Shown here: piece by piece, positions 18,382 through 27,317 of the stretch
How positions within the stretch are numbered: position 1 is the stretch's first letter
Layout of the letters: each line of letters begins with the position of its first letter
Assembly (NCBI RefSeq): GCF_008728965.1
Contig: NZ_VSMC01000003.1
Span: 62,001 to 126,000, forward strand
Direction: 5' to 3'
Origin: Heminiphilus faecis
GTDB lineage: Bacteria; Bacteroidota; Bacteroidia; Bacteroidales; Muribaculaceae
DNA: 64,000 bases
The notes under the pieces: model-generated
Databases searched by the model: none
What the model was told of the DNA's origin: nothing
What the model saw: the letters and a program-made list of their open reading frames with translations, nothing else
Made by a program: the position numbers and the translations under genes

Positions 18382-19551
18382 TCACTGACAGCGATTACTG
18401 ATCCAGCGGGCAAAACGGTCAAGGCCTGATGCGAGAGTACTGCGAGGGCAAGCGAAATTGATGCGGACGAAGCCCTCACCGGCTGCGCCGTAATGAGTGC
18501 CTCCGTTTATCCACAGATGCTCTTGCTCCATAAGACTATCCTCTATGCAAACAGACGTAAGTCCAAGTGCCCGGCAGTCTATCCATGCGAGGTAAGTGCC
18601 TTCAAGACGCGTTACGGTAAGCTTAGGGAAACGGGCTTCAATGTATTCTTTCATGTACATATAGTTGTCGTAAAGATACTCCAAAAGCTGACTCAACCAC
18701 TCTTCACCCTCGTTATATGCCGCAATAAGACCGACAACACCAAACGGATTGACATCGCACACTTCATTATCATTTATGGCTCTGTCTATAAGCGCACGCC
18801 GTGCAGTATCGGAAACTATTATATTGGCTATCTGAAGCCCTGCCGTGTTGAACGCTTTGCTCGGCGACACACATGTCACCGAGTTGTCACGATACTCCGG
18901 CCCTAAGGAAGCAAAAGGCACATAGCGATATCCCGGAAAGACGAGTTCACAGTGTATCTCGTCGGCCACGACAATAACTCCGTGACGGCTACATATATCA
19001 CCGAGCCGACGCAACTCGTCGGCACTCCATACCCGGCCTCCGGGATTATGAGGGTTACATAATACAAACAGCTTTACGGCCTTATCGGAAGCCTTGCGCT
19101 CGAAGTCATCGAAGTCTACGGTATACTTTCCGTCATTATACAGCAATGCGCTTTCCACCGCATGGCAACCGTTGTTTCTTATCGATGAGAAGAAACAATT
19201 GTATACAGGAGTAAGTAGAAGAACACCGTCACCCGGTGAAGCCAAAGCCTTTATTATAGCCGACACAGCCGGCACCACACCTGACGTGTAGATAAACCAT
19301 TCACGCTTCAACTCCAGTCCATGCCGCCGGCCAAACCAGTTTATGACAGCCGTGTAGTACTCCTCAGACACCAGCGTGTAGCCGAATACTCCGTGTTCCA
19401 CTCGCCTCCGCAAGGCTTCCACGACAGCAGGAGCGGTACGGAAGTCCATGTCGGCCACCCACATCGGTAGCGTGTCACGTTCGGCCGCGCTATCCCACTT
19501 GTAGGAGCCTGAGCCGCGACGGTCCACTATCTCGTCAAAGTCATATCGCAT
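18382..19551 (-). CDS. MalY/PatB family PLP-dependent C-S lyase or aminotransferase
   Basis: This fold-type I PLP enzyme of about 389 residues cleaves cystathionine or cysteine conjugates in characterised relatives. Diagnostic features are LPMWVADMDFRTAPAV near the N-terminus, GVFGYT, NPHNPGGRVWS, VVADEIHCELVF, and the PLP-lysine region VSPSKAFNTAGLQIAN. The ATG at 19,551 was chosen because it begins the conserved MRYDFDEIVDR and follows AGGAAG within the end of the upstream gene; a start at 19,578 would add a poorly conserved tail. It lies two bases after the DUF3737 gene. Confidence 0.9.
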   Translation of the reverse strand: MRYDFDEIVDRRGSGSYKWDSAAERDTLPMWVADMDFRTAPAVVEALRRRVEHGVFGYTLVSEEYYTAVINWFGRRHGLELKREWFIYTSGVVPAVSAIIKALASPGDGVLLLTPVYNCFFSSIRNNGCHAVESALLYNDGKYTVDFDDFERKASDKAVKLFVLCNPHNPGGRVWSADELRRLGDICSRHGVIVVADEIHCELVFPGYRYVPFASLGPEYRDNSVTCVSPSKAFNTAGLQIANIIVSDTARRALIDRAINDNEVCDVNPFGVVGLIAAYNEGEEWLSQLLEYLYDNYMYMKEYIEARFPKLTVTRLEGTYLAWIDCRALGLTSVCIEDSLMEQEHLWINGGTHYGAAGEGFVRINFACPRSTLASGLDRFARWISNRCQ

Positions 19552-19553
19552 AA

Positions 19554-20399
19554 TCACTTCCTTATGTCGATTATACAATCGGCCGGAGCCTTGACGTTTC
19601 CATCTATTATTATATCGCCTATGCTATCGGCGACAATGTGTCCTGAAGTCGGATTCTTTATACTTGTAATGTGTCCGGTAAGCCGTGCATTTACAGTGCT
19701 GTACTCAAAACACAGGTCGGCGTCGGCATCCATCGTACAGTTTTCCATAACAAGTCCGCTCGCATAGCACAATGCCTGCGTGCCTGATATGCGGCAGTTT
19801 ACGAGTCGCAGATTACGCGAATGCCAGCCGAGGTATTCCCCGTTTATCTCCGAGTCATAGACCGTGACATTTTCAGTTCCCCAGAAAGCATCTTTGGAGT
19901 TTATAACCGCATTGCGTATGGTGACATTGCGGCAATATTGAAAGGAGTAATTGCCGTTCTGTACGTAGCGGTCTATATCGATATTCTCGCTATGCATAAA
20001 AAGATAATCGGCATTGTCGACACGCACGTCGCGTAATTTCACATTACGGCAGTGCCACAAAGTCTCCTGCGCATCAGGAATAGTCACGTTTTCGAGACTT
20101 ATACCGTCCATCTCGCGAAACATTTTCGGCGCTTCGACAAGAGTATCGCTCATCTGAAGCCCGCGCGAGTACCACAGCGCCGCACGCGCGCCCGAAGTGA
20201 ACAGACAGTTTTTTATAACAAAACCGTCGACATGCCAAAACGGATACTTGCCCTCAAACCGGCAGTTGACAGCCGTAATGTCGCGGCACTCCTTGACAGC
20301 CGACTCGCCGGCATGTACAGTGACATTCTCAAGCATCAGACCGTGTGATGCGAACAACGGACGTTCGCCGCCAAACTCTCTATCCTTTATAAGTTCCAT
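19554..20399 (-). CDS. DUF3737 family right-handed beta-helix protein
   Basis: This 281-residue cytoplasmic protein is built from short repeating units (for example FVIKNCLFTS, ISLENVTIPD, VTIRNAVINS, LRLVNCRISG), the signature of a parallel beta helix. It matches the DUF3737 family, whose role is unknown. The ATG at 20,399 (MELIKDREFGG) is the family start; the upstream in-frame ATG at 20,435 would fall on or before the predicted transcription start. It is coupled to the MalY-type gene (2-base gap). A -7 box lies at 20,433-20,440. Confidence 0.85.
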   Translation of the reverse strand: MELIKDREFGGERPLFASHGLMLENVTVHAGESAVKECRDITAVNCRFEGKYPFWHVDGFVIKNCLFTSGARAALWYSRGLQMSDTLVEAPKMFREMDGISLENVTIPDAQETLWHCRNVKLRDVRVDNADYLFMHSENIDIDRYVQNGNYSFQYCRNVTIRNAVINSKDAFWGTENVTVYDSEINGEYLGWHSRNLRLVNCRISGTQALCYASGLVMENCTMDADADLCFEYSTVNARLTGHITSIKNPTSGHIVADSIGDIIIDGNVKAPADCIIDIRK

Positions 20400-20432
20400 A
20401 TCATTTAGTATTGTATATTTTTTCGTAGGGTA

Positions 20433-20440
20433 CAAAGTTA
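20433..20440 (-). promoter_or_regulatory. -7 box for DUF3737-malY
   Basis: The minus strand reads TAACTTTG, a TAnnTTTG match, about 34 bases upstream of the ATG at 20,399. No TTTG is found at the expected distance, so only the -7 half is supported. Confidence 0.5.
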
Positions 20441-20505
20441 CAAGTTCCGGTCCTATGTACGATTACCATTTTTATTCAAGTACATACCATTTTTGCAGGG
20501 TTATG

Positions 20506-21921
20506 TCAAATCCGTCGCATCCAGCGTCCGTAGCGCAAACGAATAAGAAATATGGCACCTCGGAAACACAATTCGATACACATAGCCAGCCATACACCCT
20601 GAAGCCCCATGGCCGGAGCCAATATGGCGGCAAGAGTGATACGTACCACCCACATACTGCCAAGGTTCATCACACTCGGCACAAGAGTGTCACCTGCACC
20701 GACAAAAACACCGTAAGCCACTATCGACGCCGCAAACATAGGCTCGGCAAAAGCCTCTATCCTCAATGCGGCGGCACCGAGCTCCCGTATCGGCACTACC
20801 TCGGTCATAACACCCATTATCGATGGAGCTGCAATATACATAATTACACCCATGACAGTCATGACCGCCATACCGAGCCACACCGATATCCACGCAAAAC
20901 TGCGGGTGAGCTCACGACGTCCGGCGCCGAGGCTCTGCCCCACAAGCGTGGTGGCCGCGTCGGCTATGCCGTAGCCCGGCATGTAACACAGACTCTCGGC
21001 TGTTATGGCAAAGGCATTGGCTGCGATAGCGAAGGTGCCGAGCGGGGCCACGATGACTGTAAGAAATATCTGTGCGCCACACAGCACGGCATGCTCGGTA
21101 CCCATTGGAAGCGATATACGCGCAGCCTTTCTCAGACAGTCGCGCGTAGGCAGAAAACCGCCCTTGACCCCTAAAATGCTCAGGTCCTTGGAACGTACAC
21201 AAGCATACCACATCATCAGCACTGCAGTCACAGTCTCGGCAAGTACCGTGCCGAGCGCGGCACCAAGCACTCCGAGACCTGCTCCCGGCATAGACATACT
21301 CACGCCGAATATATCTATGTCACGAGCTGGAAATATCAGAAAGAAGTTAAATACCACATCCATCGCACACATGAGCATGTTAAGCAGACTCGGCACGTGC
21401 ATGTTGCCGCTGCAACGCAGCATGGCCCCGCCCAAGAAGTTGAGCTGCAGAGCGGGAAGAAACAGTGCAAACACAAAGAAGTACAGACTCGCGTCGTGGC
21501 ATATGTCATCGGCGCCCCCGAGCCATCGCGGCAGACCGCCGCTTATGCCGCACCCTACGGCGGCCAGCAACAGACTGAACACAACCGTTGAGGTTATGGC
21601 CTGACGAAATATGGAGCGTGCGCGTGAAAACTCGCCGGCTCCTATGGCATGGGCCACCTGAACCGAAAATCCCGTGGCAAGCGCAGTGAGCATGCCCCAG
21701 AAGAGCCATGTGGTGGTCGACACGATACCTATCGAAGCCGATGCCTCGGCGCCGAGATGCCCCACCATCGAAGCATCGATAAACTGCATGACTATCGACG
21801 ACAGTTGCGCCACAATCGCGGGAGCGCTCAGCTTCACGGTAAGGAGCAGTTTACGGCGGCCGTCAAGTTCACCACCCGACCTTATAAGCCCTAACAGTTC
21901 GGTGCCTTCAGTAAGTTTCAT
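20506..21921 (-). CDS. MATE family efflux transporter
   Basis: The 471-residue integral membrane protein has about twelve hydrophobic segments in two halves. MATE hallmarks are visible: APAIVAQLSSIVMQFIDASMVGHLGAEASASIG in the first half and the paired region YGIADAATTLVGQSLGAGRRELT in the second, given here as pieces. It would export drugs or metabolites in exchange for Na+ or H+. The substrate is unknown. It lies 23 bases after marC on the same strand, so the two probably share a transcript. Confidence 0.9.
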   Translation of the reverse strand: MKLTEGTELLGLIRSGGELDGRRKLLLTVKLSAPAIVAQLSSIVMQFIDASMVGHLGAEASASIGIVSTTTWLFWGMLTALATGFSVQVAHAIGAGEFSRARSIFRQAITSTVVFSLLLAAVGCGISGGLPRWLGGADDICHDASLYFFVFALFLPALQLNFLGGAMLRCSGNMHVPSLLNMLMCAMDVVFNFFLIFPARDIDIFGVSMSMPGAGLGVLGAALGTVLAETVTAVLMMWYACVRSKDLSILGVKGGFLPTRDCLRKAARISLPMGTEHAVLCGAQIFLTVIVAPLGTFAIAANAFAITAESLCYMPGYGIADAATTLVGQSLGAGRRELTRSFAWISVWLGMAVMTVMGVIMYIAAPSIMGVMTEVVPIRELGAAALRIEAFAEPMFAASIVAYGVFVGAGDTLVPSVMNLGSMWVVRITLAAILAPAMGLQGVWLAMCIELCFRGAIFLIRLRYGRWMRRI

Positions 21922-21944
21922 AGGTCACACCTGCATGACTGGCA

Positions 21945-22595
21945 TCATAACAGTCCGTTGCCCGCCTTGATGATGTCGACCATTATAGGTTTCAGGCCTC
22001 CCACGAAGCACTCCACGGCTATCACCATAAGTATCAGTCCCATAAGACGCATCATGACGTTGTTGCCCGTCTCGCCGAGTATAGGCACAAGCCGTGTCGA
22101 CGCCCGAAGTATGAGGTATGTCAGCAGATATATGATGGCGATGCTGCCTATAAGCGTGGCCTTCATCTCCCATGTGGCGGCATTCTCCATGAGCATGATG
22201 CCGTTGGCTATGGCCCCGGGGCCGCACAGCATCGGTATCGACAACGGTGTTATCGATATGTCGTTGGCATACACTTTCACCTCGTCATCCTTCAGCTTCG
22301 TATGTGAATACTTGGCCTGAAGCATGTCAAAGCCAATCTTCATGATAATGAAGCCGGCGGCAATACGGAAGCCGTTGGTCGAAATGCCGAAAAGACTGAA
22401 CAGCACCTGACCGCACACGGTAAAACTGATGAGAATGACAAACGACACTATCGTGGCACGCTTGACAATGCGTGCACGCTGTTCATTGTCAATGCCTTTG
22501 GTCATCGAAAGAAATACCGGCATGGTGCCGAGCGGATTGGTCAATGTAAAAAACGACGTCAAGCAAATAAATGCGAACGGAAGCAGACTGTCCAT
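21945..22595 (-). CDS. MarC family integral membrane protein
   Basis: The 216-residue protein has six hydrophobic segments and the MarC hallmarks NPLGTMPVFLSMT near the N-terminus and ITPLSIPMLCGPGAIA in the middle. MarC was once linked to multiple antibiotic resistance in E. coli, but that role is not supported and its function is unknown. It is the first gene of a marC-MATE pair and has a TAnnTTTG box at 22,620-22,627 on its strand. Confidence 0.9.
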   Translation of the reverse strand: MDSLLPFAFICLTSFFTLTNPLGTMPVFLSMTKGIDNEQRARIVKRATIVSFVILISFTVCGQVLFSLFGISTNGFRIAAGFIIMKIGFDMLQAKYSHTKLKDDEVKVYANDISITPLSIPMLCGPGAIANGIMLMENAATWEMKATLIGSIAIIYLLTYLILRASTRLVPILGETGNNVMMRLMGLILMVIAVECFVGGLKPIMVDIIKAGNGLL

Positions 22596-23013
22596 ACAAT
22601 AATCGGTTTATAGTCGCCGCAAAGTTACTACTTATTTTTCACAATATCACTTTTATCAGCACATTGAATCAGCAAGCGCCAAACAATTGCCGGCGGCTGA
22701 CCGCTCCTTAGTTTAACTTATTGATAATCAAAGAGAAGCATTTATCATGCATAACATCTTATACCATCACATATAACATCGCAAGCAATGCGCTGATAAT
22801 CAGCCTGTTACGCAAAAGGCTATTTTTTGTTCAAAAATTAAAAATCCACACCGCCATATCGCTCTGTATTTCAAACAATTGCGAAGGAGCTTGTTCAATA
22901 TTGAATCGGGTTGATTTTCGTCGTATTTCTTGCGCGGGCCATAACTTTGCCTATGTCCGACAGGGTCATTTTCGACACTTCGCGGCCTATTAATACATTA
23001 ATTTATTTACATC
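22596..23013. other. Divergent intergenic region with a -7 box
   Basis: These 418 bases separate divergent marC and the toxin-like lipoprotein gene. Besides the marC -7 box, a plus-strand TAACTTTG lies at 22,942-22,949, 64 bases before the ATG at 23,014. A 90-codon frame at 22,721-22,993 was judged non-coding because its composition is AT-rich and it has no recognisable features. Nothing else is seen. Confidence 0.5.
22620..22627 (-). promoter_or_regulatory. -7 box for marC-MATE
   Basis: The minus strand reads TAACTTTG, 25 bases upstream of the marC ATG. The -33 half is not clear. Confidence 0.5.
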
Positions 23014-24438
23014 ATGTATCACTTAAAAAAGCTATGGCCTGTTTTGGCCCTGTCGCTGATGCTGTTCACGGCATGCGACACCGATGAGCGGCCGCCCGAG
23101 GCAGTCGACGAACATCTGCCTCCCGACATCGAGGCGGCGCGCGAGTATTTCAACGAGTATGCATCACAGGAGGTCGAGTATGAACTCATCGGCATGCACC
23201 CGGGTGCAATCGCCGCCGACTGGACCGACGTTACCACCGTGGTGCGCGATGACATGACTGTCTACAATGTCGCGCTGTTTACCGAGGCCCGGTATTCAGG
23301 CTCGTTCTACATTGACCCGGAAGTAAGCGAGGAGTCATACTCGACAGCCATTTACCAACGGTTGATTGTGTGCCGCTACCCCGCCGGATACTATGCATGC
23401 TTCCTCGCTTCAATAATACCGGCAGCCGACTGCGCCACGATGAACCGCGAAAAAATCAGCGACATGTTCATGTGCGGCGACAATGGTGAGCGGGGCTTCT
23501 CCGGCATCGTAACGTACGCGACTGTAACAACCAACTACACCGTCATGATCGAGCAGTATCGCGACGGGAAGGGGGTAAGGCGTCTGTCGCTGTACGAGCC
23601 CTATGATGATTATAACGCGCTTATTGATGAAATGAGGCGTATGATCGGAGCAAAAAACATTTCACGTCAACTCGTTGCCACTTCCCGAAGTGGCGGCGAG
23701 TTCGGCTCCGGCATCACACTGCCCAATGTAGACGTAGTAGGCAACGGTGGTGGTAACGGTGGCGGCTCCAACCCCGGCGGTGGGGTGCCGACACTTCCTC
23801 CTCCATATCAGCCTCCCGGACCCTCATATCCCGGCGGCAACAACACCCCACCCGTATTCCCTCCCGGATACGATCGGCCCGGCAACGGAAATATAGGTAA
23901 CGGTGGTAACAACAATGACGGGACAGATGATAGTAAGCCTAAGCCATATGTAAAGTCCTCTACCGACAAACTAATAAGGCCCAATATTGAATCAATGACA
24001 TTTGAGAGCCAACTAAGCAATACATGCGTTTCAACTTCAATGGTCAATGCATCAATACTTTTAGAAGACCCTCTGGATCAAGGTAAATTAGACAAATTTT
24101 ATATACAATTTTATAAAGGGCCAGATGGCGAACCTATAAAAATTACTACATATTATAATCAAACGGGGGTTTCTTTTTTCGAAAGAGAACGTGATTTTGT
24201 TAGTCATTTCTTCGAGGTGCGACCATTCTTTACATTTCATGAGGCACTAACCAACAACATACCAATATTAGGTACCATATCAGGAGGAGATAATTCTTAT
24301 CATTGCGTACTAATCATTGGTTATACAGAAAAACAACATTTAATATATGTCGATCCAACTGATGCAAAAATATACACTGCACCTACTGATTACTTCTACG
24401 ATTTAAACATTACAATAACTAAAGTCAAAAAAAGATGA
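23014..24438 (+). CDS. Toxin-like lipoprotein with C-terminal papain/C39-like domain
   Basis: The 474-residue protein has a lipoprotein signal (LMLFTAC, Cys21), an N-terminal domain to about 230 of no recognised family, a Gly/Pro/Asn-rich linker (about 244-310) and a C-terminal domain (about 320-474). The last domain has a papain-like set: Gln333, Cys338 (NTCVSTSM), His430 (SYHCVLIIGY) and Asp447 (VDPTDAKIY), similar to C39-like peptidases. Base composition falls sharply inside the gene: 70% GC in 23,761-23,820 but 28% in 24,061-24,120. A constant N-terminus with a foreign C-terminus and a small secreted protein overlapping the stop by four bases resembles a polymorphic toxin or protease with its inhibitor. 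Activity is inferred. Confidence 0.7.
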   Translation: MYHLKKLWPVLALSLMLFTACDTDERPPEAVDEHLPPDIEAAREYFNEYASQEVEYELIGMHPGAIAADWTDVTTVVRDDMTVYNVALFTEARYSGSFYIDPEVSEESYSTAIYQRLIVCRYPAGYYACFLASIIPAADCATMNREKISDMFMCGDNGERGFSGIVTYATVTTNYTVMIEQYRDGKGVRRLSLYEPYDDYNALIDEMRRMIGAKNISRQLVATSRSGGEFGSGITLPNVDVVGNGGGNGGGSNPGGGVPTLPPPYQPPGPSYPGGNNTPPVFPPGYDRPGNGNIGNGGNNNDGTDDSKPKPYVKSSTDKLIRPNIESMTFESQLSNTCVSTSMVNASILLEDPLDQGKLDKFYIQFYKGPDGEPIKITTYYNQTGVSFFERERDFVSHFFEVRPFFTFHEALTNNIPILGTISGGDNSYHCVLIIGYTEKQHLIYVDPTDAKIYTAPTDYFYDLNITITKVKKR

Positions 24439-24878
24439 AAACTATACATTGTTTAATAATTGCAATTTCGTTTTGCTACTCAATGATGTCGGCTCAAACG
24501 ACAATAATAACTACAAGCCAACTCACCAAACATGAATGGCTATTCATTGAAAAACCATCGGAAAATCTTTACGAAGGTTACCGATTCGATGATAAAAACA
24601 TATATACGTTTGTTGATTATGACGGTCGTGCTGAAGTTTCTGCACCATATTATTTATCCGGCACTCCTGACACAGTTTTTGACAAGTCTAAGGTAGGGAA
24701 AAACAAATCAGGTAAATATATAATTGTCGATTGGGAAACTCGTCTGACCGTTGATAGTCCGTGGGAACACATCACAGTAATTTATCAGGTACTTGATGCT
24801 TCAGACAATAGTTTATTATTGGCACATCCCAAGAAGTTAAGTCAGCAACTGCGATTAACACCATACTTTAAAAATTAG
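24435..24878 (+). CDS. Small periplasmic protein, candidate inhibitor/immunity protein 1
   Basis: The 147-residue protein has a signal peptide (about 1-20, ending SMMSAQ) and a beta-rich body. It shares the signature YYLSGTPDTVFDKSKVGK...GKYII with the proteins at 24,898 and 29,223. Its ATG overlaps the stop of the upstream peptidase-like lipoprotein as ATGA, so the two are translated together. No family was recognised. The arrangement recalls bacterial cysteine proteases encoded with small beta-barrel inhibitors (staphostatin and Bacteroides C10 protease inhibitors). Binding to the upstream protein is an inference. GC is low, like the C-terminal domain. Confidence 0.7.
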   Translation: MKTIHCLIIAISFCYSMMSAQTTIITTSQLTKHEWLFIEKPSENLYEGYRFDDKNIYTFVDYDGRAEVSAPYYLSGTPDTVFDKSKVGKNKSGKYIIVDWETRLTVDSPWEHITVIYQVLDASDNSLLLAHPKKLSQQLRLTPYFKN

Positions 24879-24897
24879 ACATTGATTTACATTTATT

Positions 24898-25329
24898 ATG
24901 AAATGGCCTGTCTTCATTATCTTTGGCATAATGTCGTTTTTGCCGACAAATGCACAAACAACGATGGACAAACTTATAGGAAAAGACTGGGAATTGCAAT
25001 TCAGTAGCGGGAACCATCCATCAGAAGGAATACACTTCACTGAAACAGAATCATTATATTTCACATATTATTATGGACGAAGAGAGACAACTACACCATA
25101 TTATCTATCGGATACTATTGATAAAGTTTTTGACAATTCAAAAATAGGAAAATCAAAAAACGGGAAGTACATAATAGCAAATCCACGATTTAGGCCAACG
25201 CCAAATGACCCATGGAAAAGACTTACCGTTGTCTTTAAAATAATAGTTCTAAATGACACTGTCCTTCAAATTGTTGATATAAACAATCCAAGATACCCCA
25301 AAACACTAAAAATACGTCAAGAAGAATGA
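24898..25329 (+). CDS. Small periplasmic protein, candidate inhibitor/immunity protein 2
   Basis: This 143-residue paralogue has a signal peptide (about 1-20, ending PTNAQ), an N-terminal GKDWELQFSSG block equivalent to the EWLFIEKPS block of the preceding protein, and the shared YYLSDTIDKVFDNSKIGKSK..GKYII signature. The C-terminal third differs from its neighbour, which suggests a different binding specificity or divergence after duplication. The gap to the preceding gene is 19 bases. The same 19-base gap recurs at the remnant copy near 29.2 kb. No known family was recognised. Confidence 0.7.
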   Translation: MKWPVFIIFGIMSFLPTNAQTTMDKLIGKDWELQFSSGNHPSEGIHFTETESLYFTYYYGRRETTTPYYLSDTIDKVFDNSKIGKSKNGKYIIANPRFRPTPNDPWKRLTVVFKIIVLNDTVLQIVDINNPRYPKTLKIRQEE

Positions 25330-25422
25330 TGAGTCAATAATTATCATGATATAGTACAAGCCATTTCTATATCCATTATATCATCATCTTTTATGGACTA
25401 CCATGTAATTTGATTATACTCA

Positions 25423-25463
25423 AGAGACTGTGTCGTAATTAAGGTTAACGGCACAGCCTCTTA
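25423..25463. terminator. Possible imperfect hairpin terminator
   Basis: AAGAG-A-CTGTG pairs with CACAG-C-CTCTT across a long AT-rich loop, with one mismatch in the stem. There is no proper T-run, so the function is uncertain. It separates the inhibitor-like genes from the next lipoprotein gene. The rest of 25,330-25,478 shows nothing recognisable. Confidence 0.3.
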
Positions 25464-25478
25464 TAATGCCCTATAAAT

Positions 25479-27317
25479 ATGCTACGATATATATTTGCTA
25501 TCGCATTGGCCACAATATTGTCATGCTGTTCAGGCGGCCGATACTCCGCCGAAATCGAATATGTTCTTGAGCTTGCGGGAGATAACCGCACTGAGCTTGA
25601 AACTGTGCTCAACCACTATTCGACAAACAAAGATGACAGTATGAAGCTGCGTGCCGCCGAATTTCTTATCATAAACATGCCGGGTAAATATACCGAAGAA
25701 TACGATGCTCCGTGGGAAGATGTCGCCGCTGCTCTATACAGATGGTATGACATTAAGGATAAAGATTCATTGCTGCACAGTCATGGCATAGGGAAACCGC
25801 ATATTAAGGAGGACGTAAAGCATATATCAGCTAAATATCTGATTGACAACATCGACCGTTCATTTGATTCATGGGATAAAGCGCCGTGGAAAGAGCAGAT
25901 AGATTTCGAGACATTCTGCGAAGAGATATTGCCCTACCGCATAGGTCATGAGCCTCTTGAAAACTGGCGTCAAAAAGCTACAATGACATTCAGCGATTTA
26001 CAGAAGTTTTTCGACACCAATCCCGACATAACAATAGCCGAAGCATGCTCTATGGTGAACAGATTGCTTCCACGCTTCACTTGGGTAACGTACCCCGTAC
26101 CGCCGATGAACTACTCCATGTGCATGGCTACTCCTCGGGGCACTTGCGATGAAATGTGTGCATTGGCAATGTTTGCCATGCGTGCACTTGCCATACCGGT
26201 TACCCGCGATTTCACTCCCGCATGGCCCAACAGTACCGGAGGCCACGCATGGAACAGCGTTTACATCGGTGACGGCAAACACACATCTTTTATGGGTACG
26301 GAGTATGCTCCGGGGGAAGAGCATCTCGGCACACGACTGAAGAAAGCAAAAGTTTACCGTGATGATTTCGCCTCAACAACTGATGTATCCGATGAATATA
26401 ACGACTGCCGCTATTCGGCATCAGTACCGGTAGACAAATCATACGGTAATAGCGAGATACACTTACTTTCCGCAGGCAAACGAGCTACAACCTCCGTAGC
26501 AATAACCAATGCAGAGAATGATACGGCACGATTCCGGAATATAGGTAAAGATATATTGTACGCTCCGGCGGTTCTAATAAACGGACAATACAATATCGTC
26601 GGACATCCATTTATGATGGAAGCATCGGGTCGCATAAATGTGCTTTCAGGCAATAACGGATACGAGTTATTGGAAATAAAAGATATAGGCTTCGAACAAT
26701 CAATGCTTTTCAGGATGCAGGGAGGAGTATTTGAAGGCGCTGACAATGCCGACTTCAGCGACAGAAAAGTATTATATACGATAACCGATATACCGACTGC
26801 CGCTTTCAGCAGAGTAAGAATTCCTGACTGCAATAAATATCGCTACGTACGCTATGTAGCACCCAATGGTGCCAACGGTAATGTAGCCGAAATAATGTTT
26901 TATGACGATGCCGGCCATAAGCTGAGCGGGCAATGCATTGGTACGGCAGGTTCATGGTATAACTCCGGCTCGACATGTGACAAAGTTTTTGACGGTGACG
27001 TATATACGGCTTTTGACGCACCACAAGGGTATGGCGATTATGCTTGGGCCGGACTTGATTTAGGGCATAAAAGCACTATCGCAGAGATATCATATCATCC
27101 GAGAATAGAGGATTGCCGCCCGGTTGAAGGACGTACTTATGAAATATTCGGTCTAATCAACGGCTCGCATGAACTGATAGGCCGCTTCAAAGCTCACGGA
27201 CAAAGTATAGAAGCATCGTTACCGGGCAACACGCCTCTATATATACGCGATACTGTACGCGACATGGAAAGCTACCGCTATTTTATAATCCGAAACGGCA
27301 AACAGATATGGCTGTAA
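25479..27317 (+). CDS. Lipoprotein with transglutaminase-like and discoidin-like domains
   Basis: The 612-residue protein has a lipoprotein signal (ATILSCC, Cys near 16). A transglutaminase-like core follows, with Cys223 in PRGTCDEMCALAMFAMRAL and His256 in STGGHAWNSVYI, plus a downstream acidic GDGKH region that may complete the triad. The C-terminus (about 445-585) resembles an F5/8 type C carbohydrate-binding fold (DKVFDGDVYTAFDAP..AWAGLDLGHKSTIAEISYHPR). Family members in Bacteroidetes have this architecture, but their substrates are not known. It probably acts at the outer membrane or periplasm on protein or peptidoglycan amide bonds. It overlaps the next gene by ten bases. Confidence 0.8.
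   Translation: MLRYIFAIALATILSCCSGGRYSAEIEYVLELAGDNRTELETVLNHYSTNKDDSMKLRAAEFLIINMPGKYTEEYDAPWEDVAAALYRWYDIKDKDSLLHSHGIGKPHIKEDVKHISAKYLIDNIDRSFDSWDKAPWKEQIDFETFCEEILPYRIGHEPLENWRQKATMTFSDLQKFFDTNPDITIAEACSMVNRLLPRFTWVTYPVPPMNYSMCMATPRGTCDEMCALAMFAMRALAIPVTRDFTPAWPNSTGGHAWNSVYIGDGKHTSFMGTEYAPGEEHLGTRLKKAKVYRDDFASTTDVSDEYNDCRYSASVPVDKSYGNSEIHLLSAGKRATTSVAITNAENDTARFRNIGKDILYAPAVLINGQYNIVGHPFMMEASGRINVLSGNNGYELLEIKDIGFEQSMLFRMQGGVFEGADNADFSDRKVLYTITDIPTAAFSRVRIPDCNKYRYVRYVAPNGANGNVAEIMFYDDAGHKLSGQCIGTAGSWYNSGSTCDKVFDGDVYTAFDAPQGYGDYAWAGLDLGHKSTIAEISYHPRIEDCRPVEGRTYEIFGLINGSHELIGRFKAHGQSIEASLPGNTPLYIRDTVRDMESYRYFIIRNGKQIWL

Noticed and set aside
22721-22993. A 90-codon frame before the toxin-like lipoprotein
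   Set aside because: It spans the TAACTTTG box, has AT-rich composition and shows no recognisable protein feature.
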